DNA of 64,000 bases from JAKAGZ01 sp035266865 (GTDB taxonomy: Bacteria > Bacteroidota > Ignavibacteria > Ignavibacteriales > Ignavibacteriaceae). Positions 1-9,961 of the stretch are shown one piece after another. Within the stretch, counting starts at the first letter, position 1. Every line of letters starts with the position of its first letter. The notes beneath the pieces are model-generated. The model was given only the letters and a program-made list of their open reading frames with translations. It did not search any database and was not told the origin of the DNA. Both the position numbers and the translations under genes were made by a program. The stretch lies in NCBI GenBank assembly GCA_035266865.1, contig DATFMR010000040.1, forward strand, positions 65,802 through 129,801, in the 5' to 3' direction.

Positions 1-1636
1 TAATTCTGAAGCGAAAGAATTCAGGGAATCATATATATTTTACCGCAGAATTGAACACTATCTTCAATTAATGAATGATACTCAAACACATAAAATTCCC
101 ACCAATACCGATGAATTAAAAAGATTAAGCATATTTTTAGGATTTAAGGATGATAAGGAGTTTTTAAATAAGTTAAAGGTCTGCAGAATAAACGTTACAA
201 ATGTTTATGATTCAATTGTCGGTACAAAAGAAAAGGATTTAGGGGACGATCTAGTATTCTCAGCAAATTTTAAGAATCATTCCAAAGCAGAGAAAGAGCT
301 TAACTATTTACGCGAAGGGATGGGACTACTAGGGCAAAAACAGTTTGATAAAAAATCTCGAGCCTTTTTTCGTGAAATTGAAGGCAGTTTTTCCGAATAT
401 TTGATACGCTCAAAAAATCCTGATATTGTAACCCAAAATTTTGTAAGAGTAATTAGAAATGCAACTTTTGCATCTATCTGGTACAAGGAATTCAGAAACA
501 AAAAATTCTTCCATTCATTTTTAAGATTATGTGAATTCTCACAAAGAGGGATTGATCTTTTTGCCGAAGACAAAAAACTGAGAGAATATTATCTATCAAA
601 AAAGGCTTTTGAGAGTCTGAACAACTATAGCCTTGAAAATTTGGAGACAAAAACATTATTGTTTCATTTATTAAATTTGTTCACACTTCAAAAAATTTCA
701 AATGTAAAGATTCCTAAATTATTAAAAGATTATTTTGTTAAGAAAATTTCGAATCATTGTGCAAGTAGTACCTTATTCCCTGATTCAAATGAGTACCTTA
801 TTGCTTCAATGGGTAGTTTTGGTTCAGGAGATATGACTTTTTCTTCCGATATAGATCTTGTTTTTGTATTCCTGGGCGATAACAAATCAGGCAAATATGA
901 AAATGCATTCAGAGAATTTTTATTACAGTTAAAGGAAGTTTTTTCCCCTTTTGAAGTAGATTGCCGTTTAAGGCCCGAAGGCAAAAGCAGTCAACTTGCG
1001 TGGGAAATAAATTCATATAAAAATTATATAAAATCACGTGCAAGGACCTGGGAATTACAAGCTTTTTGCAGACTTAGCTTCGTAAGCGGAAATAAAAAAT
1101 TATTCAAAGAACTTTTAAAATCGGTTCATCAAAGAATTAAGACTGAAGAAAAAGAGGTAATTAAAAAAGATATAAGTAATATGAGAAAGAATTTATATCC
1201 TGTTAATATTTCAGTTATAACTGAAAAATTCGACATAAAAAAGGGGATGGGAGGGATTTACGATATTGACTTTGTTATTCAATTTTTAATGATTACTAAT
1301 CCCGTTTTTTTTAAATTGAATGTCGGGAAAAGCTCACCAACGGTGATTAAAAAACTAACCAGAATACATAATGGTTTGCCGAAAAATTTGGAAATAATTA
1401 AGAGTTACAAATTTATGAAATCATTGCTGATGACTAATCAAAATCTGATGAATTCTAAATCATCCTCTATCGATCTTGAAAAAGGAAAAATCATAAAATC
1501 TGCAGAATTCCTAAATTTTGAATCTGAGTTAGATCTCAAACAAGAATTGAACAAATTTATCAGGCTAAATAGAAATCTATTTAAGAAATATTTACTGGCA
1601 ACAGATGAACAAATTTCTGAAAAAACATTACATTAA
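1..1636 (+). CDS. glnE: Glutamine synthetase adenylyltransferase/deadenylase, C-terminal half (5' end cut by window edge)
   Basis: The reading frame is open from base 2 through the first ATG at 71, and those upstream codons read like the GlnE linker (YRRIEHYLQ followed by DTQTHKIP), so the ATG at 71 is internal and the gene begins left of the window. What remains is the linker plus the C-terminal nucleotidyltransferase domain. Motifs seen include GSFGSGDMTFSSDIDLVFVF (metal-binding D-x-D), CRLRPEGKS, RTWELQAFCR and GMGGIYDIDFVIQF. GlnE attaches and removes AMP on glutamine synthetase in response to PII, so the host probably controls nitrogen assimilation by adenylylation. The 3' end overlaps the next gene by 32 nt, which suggests cotranscription. 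Confidence 0.9.
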   Translation, partial: NSEAKEFRESYIFYRRIEHYLQLMNDTQTHKIPTNTDELKRLSIFLGFKDDKEFLNKLKVCRINVTNVYDSIVGTKEKDLGDDLVFSANFKNHSKAEKELNYLREGMGLLGQKQFDKKSRAFFREIEGSFSEYLIRSKNPDIVTQNFVRVIRNATFASIWYKEFRNKKFFHSFLRLCEFSQRGIDLFAEDKKLREYYLSKKAFESLNNYSLENLETKTLLFHLLNLFTLQKISNVKIPKLLKDYFVKKISNHCASSTLFPDSNEYLIASMGSFGSGDMTFSSDIDLVFVFLGDNKSGKYENAFREFLLQLKEVFSPFEVDCRLRPEGKSSQLAWEINSYKNYIKSRARTWELQAFCRLSFVSGNKKLFKELLKSVHQRIKTEEKEVIKKDISNMRKNLYPVNISVITEKFDIKKGMGGIYDIDFVIQFLMITNPVFFKLNVGKSSPTVIKKLTRIHNGLPKNLEIIKSYKFMKSLLMTNQNLMNSKSSSIDLEKGKIIKSAEFLNFESELDLKQELNKFIRLNRNLFKKYLLATDEQISEKTLH

Positions 1637-3542
1637 AGTTAGCGTTTTACTTATATTTATTATCTATCTATTTACTCTTGCACCCTCAGTAGTAGAAATT
1701 GACAGCGGTGAGCTTGCAACTGTACAAGCAACTCTTGGAATTGCACACCCAACAGGTTATCCTTTGTTCACATTAATTGGACATTTGTTTTATTTGCTCC
1801 CCCTCCCTTTTACAAAAATATATCAACTGAATCTTCTGGCCGCAGTCTGGTGCAGTTTATCAATTGGAATTTTCATCTACACTTCAAAATTTTTGCTTGA
1901 TAATATTCCTCTATTCAATCCAGCAAGCAATAAAAAAAAACCAGGGAAGAGTAAAAAAAATAATGCCGAGAATCCGGTGACAAAAATACAGGATTATCCA
2001 GAACACAAAAAGATTTTGGCAGCTCTATTAGGCGGATTGGTCTTAGCATTTAACAAGACTTTCTGGTTTCAGAGTACCTCTGTTGAAGTTTATTCCCTTC
2101 ATATATTTTTAATCTTATTAGTTATACTCTTTTTATTAAAAAGCTTTTTGTACGTGGAAAATACAGATAAAAGCTTCCTAAAATCCCCCTGGATTATTTT
2201 TTCTATTCTGCTGGCGCTGAGTTTTACAAATCACATGACGACAATCCTGATTCTTCCTGGAACTGCCTACCTGTTTTTTTCAAAATATAAATTCAACAAA
2301 AGCAGTTTTAAAAAATTAGGATTGATGCTGTTGTTTTTTTTCCCTGTACTGATGATCATCTATTCATATTTACCTTTACGCGCATCTCAAAACCCCTTAT
2401 TAAACTGGGGAGATCCTGTAAATTTTGAAAACTTCATAAGACACATTTCAGGCAAACAATATCTAGTATGGCTCTTTGCTTCAGCCAGTGCTGCAAAGAA
2501 GCAATTGTTGTATTTTATAAATGAGCTACCAGTTGAATTCAGCGCTTCATTATTTATAATACTTATTGGTATTTTCAATATCTATAAAATTTCCAAAAAA
2601 CTTTTTATTTTTCTTCTGATTACGTTTCTGTCCACTGTTTTATATTCAATTAATTATGACATAAATGATATTGATTCTTATTTTCTTCTGGCTTATATCA
2701 CTTTATCTTTTTTTGCAGTATTTGGAATTTTAAAATTATTAAAGGAATTAAAACATCGTAAATATTCTTATAAAATTTCAGTAGTATTTATCGTTTTAAT
2801 TATTGGTTCTCACTTTTATGTTACTCTGCAGGAGGCTAATAAAAAAGATAATTATGTATTCGAAGATTATACCAAGGCTCTATTAAGCAGCACATCTGTA
2901 AATTCAGTAGTTATAAGTTACCAGTGGGACTATTTTATTTCGGCTTCTTATTATTTTCAATTAGTAGAAAAGCTGAGAAAAGATGTAAAAATCGTAGACA
3001 AAGAATTGTTGAGACGTTCGTGGTATTACAATCAACTTAACGTAGATCATCCTGACCTATTAGCAGGGATGAAGCAGCAGGTCAATAATTTTATAGCAAG
3101 GGTTAAACCATTTGAGAGAGATGAGAAATACAATCCTGCTGTAATTGAGAATGCTTACCAGGCAGTATTGACCGGGTTAGTTTCGACTAACATAGATAGT
3201 ATCGATGTTTATATTGCACCGGAATTATTTGAAAATGAAATGCAGAAAGGTGAATTCAGACTGCCAACGGGATATACCATAGTCCCAGATATTTTCTTAT
3301 TTAAAGTAGTAAAGACAACCGATTATGTACCCGCTGCAAAACCGGAATTTAAATTGCGGTTACCTGCATATAAGGATAAGTATGTAAAATTTATTGAAAA
3401 TACTATTGGAAACATGCTTGCCCGAAGAGCGTTATACGAATTGCGGTTTAATAAAACCGGGAGAGCTAAACTCTATATTAAGAAAATAAGAGAAAGTTTA
3501 CCTGATTACCTTTTACCTGAGAATTTAGGGAATATATTTTAA
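1605..3542 (+). CDS. DUF2723 family polytopic membrane protein (probable glycosyltransferase)
   Basis: The 645-residue protein has about ten or more hydrophobic segments and the DUF2723 N-terminal signature: an acidic motif (EIDSGE, residues 31-36) in the first periplasmic loop, followed by HPTGYPL (48-54). The family resembles GT-C fold mannosyltransferases (related to TMEM260) and is common in Bacteroidota. The donor and acceptor are unknown. A soluble C-terminal domain of roughly 230 residues follows the membrane part. A basic, Lys-rich loop lies near residues 100-120. The ATG start lies inside the 3' end of glnE. The start choice is supported by the run of a basic N-terminus straight into a hydrophobic helix. 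Function beyond glycosyl transfer is inference. Confidence 0.8.
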   Translation: MNKFLKKHYIKVSVLLIFIIYLFTLAPSVVEIDSGELATVQATLGIAHPTGYPLFTLIGHLFYLLPLPFTKIYQLNLLAAVWCSLSIGIFIYTSKFLLDNIPLFNPASNKKKPGKSKKNNAENPVTKIQDYPEHKKILAALLGGLVLAFNKTFWFQSTSVEVYSLHIFLILLVILFLLKSFLYVENTDKSFLKSPWIIFSILLALSFTNHMTTILILPGTAYLFFSKYKFNKSSFKKLGLMLLFFFPVLMIIYSYLPLRASQNPLLNWGDPVNFENFIRHISGKQYLVWLFASASAAKKQLLYFINELPVEFSASLFIILIGIFNIYKISKKLFIFLLITFLSTVLYSINYDINDIDSYFLLAYITLSFFAVFGILKLLKELKHRKYSYKISVVFIVLIIGSHFYVTLQEANKKDNYVFEDYTKALLSSTSVNSVVISYQWDYFISASYYFQLVEKLRKDVKIVDKELLRRSWYYNQLNVDHPDLLAGMKQQVNNFIARVKPFERDEKYNPAVIENAYQAVLTGLVSTNIDSIDVYIAPELFENEMQKGEFRLPTGYTIVPDIFLFKVVKTTDYVPAAKPEFKLRLPAYKDKYVKFIENTIGNMLARRALYELRFNKTGRAKLYIKKIRESLPDYLLPENLGNIF

Positions 3543-3551
3543 TTCAGATTA

Positions 3552-4640
3552 TTAATCAGTGGCAGCATCCAATAAATCTTCTTTTCTGTCTGCCGACAAT
3601 TTTTTCTCAGTCATAAAAGATTGCAGAGTGACGTCCATTTGTTGAATTAAATTACGCTTGTAATATTTAGGTGCAAAAACTGACCCATCCAGCATATATA
3701 TTCTGTGGGTATCATCATCATAAAAAGTATAATTAACGAACGGACCGCCCATCCCTTTAATATTCAAATCCCACAGCCCTTGTGTAAGCAAGGCATATCT
3801 TCCGTTAAAATTCACTTCACTTGTTGTATAATAATTATCGGCTATCACAACATAACCTTTATCACCCATTGTTTGATAATATTTTTTGGTCATCCTGTTC
3901 CTAATAGCTCTTACAGAATCAGCATTCAGATATAATGGAGTTGCGTTATCTATCCAGTGAACAAATATCCATCTTTCCATATCACTACCAGGTGATCTGC
4001 GAAGCCAGACAAAATTATTTAAGGAATCGTTCTTTGCAACCAAAAAGTCTGCCTGTACGTAAATTACCCATCCATAACTCTTTAATAATTTCCCTTCAAT
4101 ATCCTCTTGTTCGTATTGAGGATTATACAAACTCGAGAAAAGTCTTTTATCTGAAATTTTTTGATAAGCATAAAGAAGATCGTCGGCATTCCTGTTAATT
4201 TTAGATTTTAATGATTCCATATCAGGTGCTGTTAATACCATTACAAGCTGATTCTTTGCCCACAAATCATATTTTCTTACAATTACGTTACTGTCAGCTA
4301 TAATCTTTTTTTGTACGGCTGTATCTACTACTGAACTCACAAAATCGGATGTAACTGATCCTGAATTTAATGGTGCAGCAATTATAATATTTTTTTTATT
4401 TTTATTTCTGCTCAAACCATTCACAGAAATTCTTTTTAGAATAAATAATTTTTCGGGCTGTGGAGTATTAATAATTTTTTCGAATGTAGATTCCAGAACC
4501 GGTTTTAAAGCCTCAAATTCAATTGAATCTGCTACAACATATATTTCATCTTCCGGTCCGCGGGCGGGGCTTTGTGAACTACAGGAAGGCAGAATTAATA
4601 ATCCAACTAAAAACGGGATAAGAATCAAAAATTTTTTCAT
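3552..4640 (-). CDS. DUF4837 family lipoprotein
   Basis: I chose the ATG at 4640 rather than an upstream in-frame start because AGGT lies just before it and it begins a typical lipoprotein signal (MKKFLIL ... LPSC, then SSQSP). Cys at about residue 20 would be lipidated. The mature part resembles DUF4837, a Bacteroidota lipoprotein family of unknown function, with an early IYVVADSIEFEALK segment and a later block on how values are altered by signs of large-scale beta structure (YYTTSEVNFNGRYALLTQGLW). It is the last gene of the run starting at greA, beginning 2 nt after the lipid kinase gene stops. Its role is unknown; the envelope location is inferred from the signal. Confidence 0.75.
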   Translation of the reverse strand: MKKFLILIPFLVGLLILPSCSSQSPARGPEDEIYVVADSIEFEALKPVLESTFEKIINTPQPEKLFILKRISVNGLSRNKNKKNIIIAAPLNSGSVTSDFVSSVVDTAVQKKIIADSNVIVRKYDLWAKNQLVMVLTAPDMESLKSKINRNADDLLYAYQKISDKRLFSSLYNPQYEQEDIEGKLLKSYGWVIYVQADFLVAKNDSLNNFVWLRRSPGSDMERWIFVHWIDNATPLYLNADSVRAIRNRMTKKYYQTMGDKGYVVIADNYYTTSEVNFNGRYALLTQGLWDLNIKGMGGPFVNYTFYDDDTHRIYMLDGSVFAPKYYKRNLIQQMDVTLQSFMTEKKLSADRKEDLLDAATD

Positions 4641-4642
4641 GT

Positions 4643-5311
4643 TTACCTCGGTACGTTTTGCAGAATCAGTTGAAATTGCGGCAATAATAAAATATATAAT
4701 CCCCACATAACAAGTCCAATTGAAACGGGAATGGATAAATTATCATCCATCCAGCCGAATGAGATATTTTCTACAATTGCTGATATTGCTACTGCTATTA
4801 CCCCTATCAGGTATTCTAAGAACACTCCTTCTACTTTTGGTGTAAAGAATACAACAATGATTCCACTTATGAAAAAAGCTAAAGTTCCCTCTAAAGATTT
4901 GGAAAGAAACGAATGCTTACCAAATTTTCTTCCAATCAGGGCAGCGGATGAATCACTAATAATAAGAACGCTAAATGCAGTAATAAAAATTACTTTTGGA
5001 AAAAATAAAACACAAATAAGAGCAGAAATTAGGACATATGTAGCACCGTTTAGATTTCTCTTCTTTTCATCAAGTTCATGTTTTCTTAAAAGGAATCCAA
5101 AAACAGAATGGAATACTTTTCCGAAGCCGGGATTTATAAACCTTAGTAAATCCACCACTAAAGCAAAAAATGTAAAAATTCCAAGAATTATTAAAGCTTC
5201 GGAACGAGTAATGAAATAGTATATAATCGGGATTGATAAAGAACAGAGATGAATTAGCTTTCTTACTACTTCATCTCTGTATTGAATTGTTGCACTATCA
5301 GTTGGAGTCAT
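4643..5311 (-). CDS. Diacylglycerol/polyprenol kinase family membrane protein
   Basis: The 222-residue protein has about six to seven hydrophobic segments and the pattern of the DGK1/SEC59/VTE5 (dolichol kinase-like) family: an N-terminal VVRKLIHL motif, LNGATYVL, IISDSSAALIGRKFGKH, and SKSLEGTLAFF. These proteins phosphorylate lipid alcohols, using CTP where this has been studied. The exact lipid cannot be told from the sequence. The start codon overlaps the 3' end of ftsH by 14 nt, so translation is probably coupled. Close neighbours are the membrane protease ftsH and a DUF4837 lipoprotein, which fits an envelope-maintenance setting. Confidence 0.82.
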   Translation of the reverse strand: MTPTDSATIQYRDEVVRKLIHLCSLSIPIIYYFITRSEALIILGIFTFFALVVDLLRFINPGFGKVFHSVFGFLLRKHELDEKKRNLNGATYVLISALICVLFFPKVIFITAFSVLIISDSSAALIGRKFGKHSFLSKSLEGTLAFFISGIIVVFFTPKVEGVFLEYLIGVIAVAISAIVENISFGWMDDNLSIPVSIGLVMWGLYILLLPQFQLILQNVPR

Positions 5312-7382
5312 CTTTCGGGGCTGACTCTTTGTTTCTTTTTTCCATTAATTTTTTAACGTGTTCCGGAACTTCATTAGACTTACCTCCGCCATTGTTACCT
5401 CCTTCTTTTTCATAGGAAGGTAACTCTCCTCCACTAATAATTGTATCAATCTCAGTTGAGTCAAGACTTTCTCTTTCCAGAAGTTCTTTCGATAGGTTAT
5501 GAAGAAGATCAAGATTATCTTTCAGAATTTTCTCAGCTCTATGCATAGAATTATTTACTATACTCCTGACTTCATCATCAATATCCACTGCGGTTTTTTC
5601 ACTATAATCTTTATGCCTCTGAATTTCCCTTCCAAGAAAAATTTCTTCTTCCTTTGCTCCATAGTTCAAAGGGCCAAGTTTATCGCTCATTCCCCATTCA
5701 CAAACCATTTTCCTTGCTATGCCTGTAGCTTTTTCAATATCATTACCTGCTCCGGTTGTGTAATGATTAAATATTATTTTTTCAGCAGCTCTTCCGCCCA
5801 ATGCATAGGTTATTACTGCTTCAAGATATTCCTTTGAATATGTATGTTTTTCATCTATAGGAAGATAACTGGTTACACCAAGAGCCCTTCCTCTTGGTAT
5901 AATTGTAACCTTGTGCACAGGATCTGCTTCAGGAATCATCCTGGCAACAAGTACGTGTCCAATCTCATGATACGCCGTTGTTTTCTTTTCCTCTTCAGAT
6001 ATGATAAGACTTTTCCTCTCCATACCCATCATTACCTTATCTTTTGCTTCCTCAAAGTCTATCATTTCGACTTTTTTCTTATTCTTTCTAGCAGCAAGTA
6101 ATGCGGCTTCATTTACAAGATTTGCAAGTTCAGCTCCTGCAAGACCCGGTGTACCTTTGGCGAGAATTTCCAACTCAACATCTTTTTCCAATGGTATATT
6201 CCTGGTGTGAACTTTTAAGACACCTTCTCTACCTTTAACATCCGGCCTGTCAACAACAATTTGCCTGTCAAATCTTCCCGGTCTTAATAAAGCGGGATCA
6301 AGTACATCGGGGCGGTTAGTTGCAGCAATAATAATAACACCGCTATTTTGTTCAAATCCATCCATTTCAACAAGAAGCTGATTTAAAGTTTGTTCGCGTT
6401 CATCATGTCCGCCGCCAAGTCCCGCACCTCTGTGTCTTCCAACCGCATCAATTTCATCGATAAAAATAATACAGGGAGCGTTCTTTTTTCCCTGTTCAAA
6501 CAGATCTCTGACCCTGCTTGCCCCAACACCAACAAACATTTCAACAAAATCTGCGCCGCTTATAGAAAAGAATGGAACGCCAGCTTCACCTGCAACAGCT
6601 CTGGCAAGAAGAGTTTTACCGGTTCCCGGCGGACCTAACAATAAAACTCCTCTTGGAATCTTTCCACCAAGTTTTTGAAACTTTGAAGGTTCTTTTAAAA
6701 ATTCTATGATTTCTTCGAGTTCAACTTTGGCCTCATCTGCACCGGCAACATCTTTAAAAGTAATTTTTGTACCGGATTGCGAAATTAATTTGGCTTTACT
6801 TTTTCCGAATGAGAAAATACCGCGATTACCGCCGCTCTGACCCTGCATCCTTCTCATAATCAGGATCCAAACACCAATTATCAAAATCCAGGGAAGAAAA
6901 CTCAGTAGGATATTCAACCATTCATTAGATTCCTTATTAAAAGAATAGTCTATCCCTTTCTTTTTCCATATTGCTTCCTGATCTTTTACAATTGGTTCAG
7001 GAAGATACACAGAAATGTTTCTTACCTTTTCGGTTTTATTTTTTATTGTAACTTCCTGCTCGCTTTTTAGATTTGCTTTGAAAGAATAATCATTAATGTC
7101 AGATTTTGTAATCGTCGCAGAAGAGATCTGGTCCTGGTCTAATAATTTTTCATAAGCGCTATATGGAACTTCAACATAATTAGTTGTTCCTGTTTTAAAC
7201 AACTGCATTACAATTACAGCAGCCACAACTACTGCGCCCCAGCCAAAAACCAGTTTAATTATCTTTGACCAATCAAAATTATCATCAGGTTTATTAGGTC
7301 CGCCATTTTTAGGGGATTTTGGTGATTTATTATTATTGCTATTATTATCTGCCATATATAGTTTATTATCGATTAAGTTCAT
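5298..7382 (-). CDS. ftsH: ATP-dependent zinc metalloprotease FtsH
   Basis: This membrane-anchored AAA+ protease degrades misfolded membrane proteins and short-lived regulators. The 694-residue protein has TM helices near residues 41-61 and 158-176 around a periplasmic domain, Walker A GPPGTGKT (250-257), Walker B IIFIDEID (305-312), the arginine-finger region RPGRFDRQ (367-374), and the zinc site HEIGH (472-476). The C-terminal tail is rich in Gly, Asn and Lys. Two ATG codons are possible, at 7382 and nine codons later at 7355; neither has a strong ribosome site, although GGAG lies about 14 nt before the first. The order tilS-hpt-ftsH matches the cluster known from many bacteria. Confidence 0.97.
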   Translation of the reverse strand: MNLIDNKLYMADNNSNNNKSPKSPKNGGPNKPDDNFDWSKIIKLVFGWGAVVVAAVIVMQLFKTGTTNYVEVPYSAYEKLLDQDQISSATITKSDINDYSFKANLKSEQEVTIKNKTEKVRNISVYLPEPIVKDQEAIWKKKGIDYSFNKESNEWLNILLSFLPWILIIGVWILIMRRMQGQSGGNRGIFSFGKSKAKLISQSGTKITFKDVAGADEAKVELEEIIEFLKEPSKFQKLGGKIPRGVLLLGPPGTGKTLLARAVAGEAGVPFFSISGADFVEMFVGVGASRVRDLFEQGKKNAPCIIFIDEIDAVGRHRGAGLGGGHDEREQTLNQLLVEMDGFEQNSGVIIIAATNRPDVLDPALLRPGRFDRQIVVDRPDVKGREGVLKVHTRNIPLEKDVELEILAKGTPGLAGAELANLVNEAALLAARKNKKKVEMIDFEEAKDKVMMGMERKSLIISEEEKKTTAYHEIGHVLVARMIPEADPVHKVTIIPRGRALGVTSYLPIDEKHTYSKEYLEAVITYALGGRAAEKIIFNHYTTGAGNDIEKATGIARKMVCEWGMSDKLGPLNYGAKEEEIFLGREIQRHKDYSEKTAVDIDDEVRSIVNNSMHRAEKILKDNLDLLHNLSKELLERESLDSTEIDTIISGGELPSYEKEGGNNGGGKSNEVPEHVKKLMEKRNKESAPKDDSN

Positions 7383-7400
7383 TTAAATATAGATTCTCCA

Positions 7401-7964
7401 TTATTCACGTAAAACATAAATAGATCTTAAATTCCGGTATCTCTGGGCGTAATCCAACCCATACCCAATCACAAATTTACTTGGAATATCAAAGCCAATA
7501 TAATGAATTTTTACATTATATCTAAGACTATCAGGCTTGACCAGCAATGAGCAAACCTTCATACTAGCGGGGTGATGGTGTTCCATTAATTCTTCAATAA
7601 ACTTGATTGAAAGACCGGAATCGACAATATCTTCAATTATAATAATGTCTCTGCCCTTAACATCACAGTTAAGTTCTTTCAACATAGTTACTTTGCCTGA
7701 TGAAATCTTTTCATCCCCATAACTTGAAAGCTTAAAAAAATCAATTTCGCAATCTACTGTTACATTTTTTATTAAATCGGACAAAAAAAGAAAAGCACCG
7801 TTTAATACACCGATAAATACCGGGGTTTTGCTTTTGTAATCCTCAGATATCTGCTTCCCAAGGTCCCTAATTCTGTCCTGTATTTTTTTCTCACTCAGGA
7901 ATGGGACAAAAACTTCCTTTCCAATAACTACTTGATCTATTTTCTCATTATTTACTTCAGGCAT
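7401..7964 (-). CDS. hpt: Hypoxanthine phosphoribosyltransferase
   Basis: This enzyme salvages hypoxanthine and guanine with PRPP to give IMP and GMP. The 187-residue length is usual for the family. The PRPP-binding loop is IIIIEDIVDSGLS (about 107-119), and the C-terminal FVIGYGLDYAQRYRNL segment contains the family's base-binding and Mg-binding region. The start codon overlaps the tilS 3' end by 13 nt, and ftsH starts 18 nt downstream of its stop. All three are therefore likely on one message. Confidence 0.95.
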   Translation of the reverse strand: MPEVNNEKIDQVVIGKEVFVPFLSEKKIQDRIRDLGKQISEDYKSKTPVFIGVLNGAFLFLSDLIKNVTVDCEIDFFKLSSYGDEKISSGKVTMLKELNCDVKGRDIIIIEDIVDSGLSIKFIEELMEHHHPASMKVCSLLVKPDSLRYNVKIHYIGFDIPSKFVIGYGLDYAQRYRNLRSIYVLRE

Positions 7965-9313
7965 AATTCAATAACCCTTCGTGTGCTTTTTGTAATTTTA
8001 AACCTATCATCCAATCTTATCCCTATAACCCAAACAATTTTATTCCTATTTGTTAAAACCAACTGATTTTTTTTCCCAATAAAACTAATTTTTTGCTCAT
8101 TCAGAAAATCAGAAACCTTTTTAGTACCTACAAGACCTAGCGGGTGAAACCTGTCACCGTTTTTCCATCTCCTGATCAAAAATTTTTCATCTAAATTATC
8201 TGCGGAAATATATTCTCTATCTTTATTTTCAGCAGAGATCAAATAATTGTTCCGTACTCTAACTGAAAGCCTACGAGAATTAACCTTAACGGTTTCACCT
8301 ATTATTAGTTTAATTTCATTAAATGGTTTTTCTTTATTTATTTTGCAGACAATTATTTCATTTCTCTCTTTTACTGCAATATAACCACCCGGCAACAAAA
8401 TTTGAGAACCCGTTTGTTGTTTAACAAGATTTACTAGTTCATTCAGGCTCTTATATTTTAATGAGATTTTTAAGCTGTTTTCAATAGCATTCTTAAATAT
8501 ATCAGCATAAAAAGACTCATCAAAATTTCTTAGGCCTTGAACAGAGATTTTAATGTTATCCTTCTGAAATTTAACTGAATTTTCAATTGCCCCCGAAACA
8601 ATTTTTTCCAGCATACATAAAATGTTCCTGGCGATCTCGGCAGTATTAAACAGTTTCTCTTCAAACAGTGGATTTAATTTTGCTTTTATTTGCGGAGATA
8701 GCTCATTTCTTATAAAATTTCTTTCAAAATCAGAATCTAGGTTTGAACTATCAGTTCTGTAAGAAAGTTTCTTTGATTCCAGATATTGTAATATTTCTTT
8801 CTTGTTAACTGATAAAACAGGGCGAATAATGTTTCCGCGCTTAGCTGGTATTCCTGCTAGACCTTTAATCCCGGTCCCTTTTATTAAATTTAAAAGAACA
8901 GTTTCAGCATTGTCGCTGCAATTATGAGCCGTTGCAATTATCGTGTATCCTTCCTTCTCTGCTGTCTTTTCAAAAACATCATATCGAACCTCTCTTCCGG
9001 CTTCCTCTAAAGATATTTTCTTTCTTGCTGATAATGCTTTTACATTTTTTCTTACTGAAAAAAATGGAACGTAATATTTATCACACAATCTTTTACAAAA
9101 TAGTTCATCTTTATCTGCATCTTCCCCACGTAGTTTATGGTTTATATGAACAGCTCCTAATTCAATTTTAAATCTTTTCCCAAATTTTTGAAGAAAATGA
9201 AATAAAAAGACTGAATCCGGCCCCCCGCTTAATCCAAGTAGTATTTTGTCACCCTTTTGAATAAGTTTTTTTTCATCAATAAATTTTAAAATTTTTTCTT
9301 CAGTTTTTTTCAT
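7952..9313 (-). CDS. tilS: tRNA(Ile)-lysidine synthase
   Basis: TilS converts C34 of the CAU anticodon of tRNA-Ile2 to lysidine, which changes its identity from Met to Ile. The 453-residue protein opens with the PP-loop ATPase motif SGGPDS (29-34). It then has the N-type ATPase core (AVHINHKLRG, ATAHNCSDNAET, IKGLAGIP, IIRPVL, DSSNLDSDFERNFIRNEL). The C-terminal substrate-binding domain shows the family pattern RRWKNGDRFHPLGLVGTKKVSDFL. It starts 6 nt after the ribE stop and overlaps hpt. A CAU-anticodon tRNA gene lies at 29193-29266, but its features fit elongator Met better than Ile2. Confidence 0.95.
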   Translation of the reverse strand: MKKTEEKILKFIDEKKLIQKGDKILLGLSGGPDSVFLFHFLQKFGKRFKIELGAVHINHKLRGEDADKDELFCKRLCDKYYVPFFSVRKNVKALSARKKISLEEAGREVRYDVFEKTAEKEGYTIIATAHNCSDNAETVLLNLIKGTGIKGLAGIPAKRGNIIRPVLSVNKKEILQYLESKKLSYRTDSSNLDSDFERNFIRNELSPQIKAKLNPLFEEKLFNTAEIARNILCMLEKIVSGAIENSVKFQKDNIKISVQGLRNFDESFYADIFKNAIENSLKISLKYKSLNELVNLVKQQTGSQILLPGGYIAVKERNEIIVCKINKEKPFNEIKLIIGETVKVNSRRLSVRVRNNYLISAENKDREYISADNLDEKFLIRRWKNGDRFHPLGLVGTKKVSDFLNEQKISFIGKKNQLVLTNRNKIVWVIGIRLDDRFKITKSTRRVIELCLK

Positions 9314-9319
9314 TATTAA

Positions 9320-9946
9320 TCAATTCTTATCACTTTTGACCGCAGGGTTTTCCAAGGAATTCTGTTCAGTCAGCTGCACAATGTATTTACCCAACACATC
9401 AAATTCCAGGTTTACGCTATCACCCGGTTTTTTATTTGAGAAAATCGTCTCTTCCCATGTATGTGGAATTATTCCGACCGAGAAATTATCATTTTCTAGT
9501 TCAGCCACAGTCATACTAACCCCATCAATTGCAACTGAGCCGACAGGAATCAAATATTTTGCAAATTTATCCGGAAAAGAAATCTTTATGAAATGACTAT
9601 TGCTTAATTCTTTTACGCTTTCAACTTTTCCAAATGCATCAACGTGGCCAAGAACAAAATGTCCGCCGAGTCTTGCTTCAGCTTTTAATGGACGCTCAAG
9701 ATTAACCGGGTCGCCAATATTTAACGTTCCCAGGTTTGATTTCTTTAGCGTCTCTTCAATTGTATCCATCGAGAAGGAATCTTCTTCTCTTTTAACAACC
9801 GTAAGACAAACCCCGTTTACAGCAACGCTGTCACCGATTTTCAGGTCATCCATTATTTTTTTTGCCTGGAATGTTAAACGGAGCCCTTCGCCGGTAGGTT
9901 CTTTTAATTTTAATTTTCCTTTTTCTTCAACTAATCCTGTAAACAT
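9320..9946 (-). CDS. ribE: Riboflavin synthase, alpha chain
   Basis: The enzyme makes riboflavin and a pyrimidinedione from two 6,7-dimethyl-8-ribityllumazine molecules. The 208-residue protein starts with the family signature MFTGLVEEKG and has two homologous lumazine-binding halves: GDSVAVNGVCLTV (about 38-50) in the first, and SVAIDGVSMTVAE in the second. LGGHFVLGHVD lies at the junction. It sits 15 nt after ribD, so deaminase/reductase and synthase are adjacent. The other riboflavin genes (ribBA, ribH) are not in the window, and I see no FMN riboswitch upstream. Confidence 0.95.
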   Translation of the reverse strand: MFTGLVEEKGKLKLKEPTGEGLRLTFQAKKIMDDLKIGDSVAVNGVCLTVVKREEDSFSMDTIEETLKKSNLGTLNIGDPVNLERPLKAEARLGGHFVLGHVDAFGKVESVKELSNSHFIKISFPDKFAKYLIPVGSVAIDGVSMTVAELENDNFSVGIIPHTWEETIFSNKKPGDSVNLEFDVLGKYIVQLTEQNSLENPAVKSDKN

Positions 9947-9961
9947 TAATTTATCCCCCTT

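Noticed and set aside
4731..5219. A 162-residue plus-strand frame opposite the lipid kinase gene
   Set aside because: It is a shadow of the conserved membrane kinase gene on the other strand.
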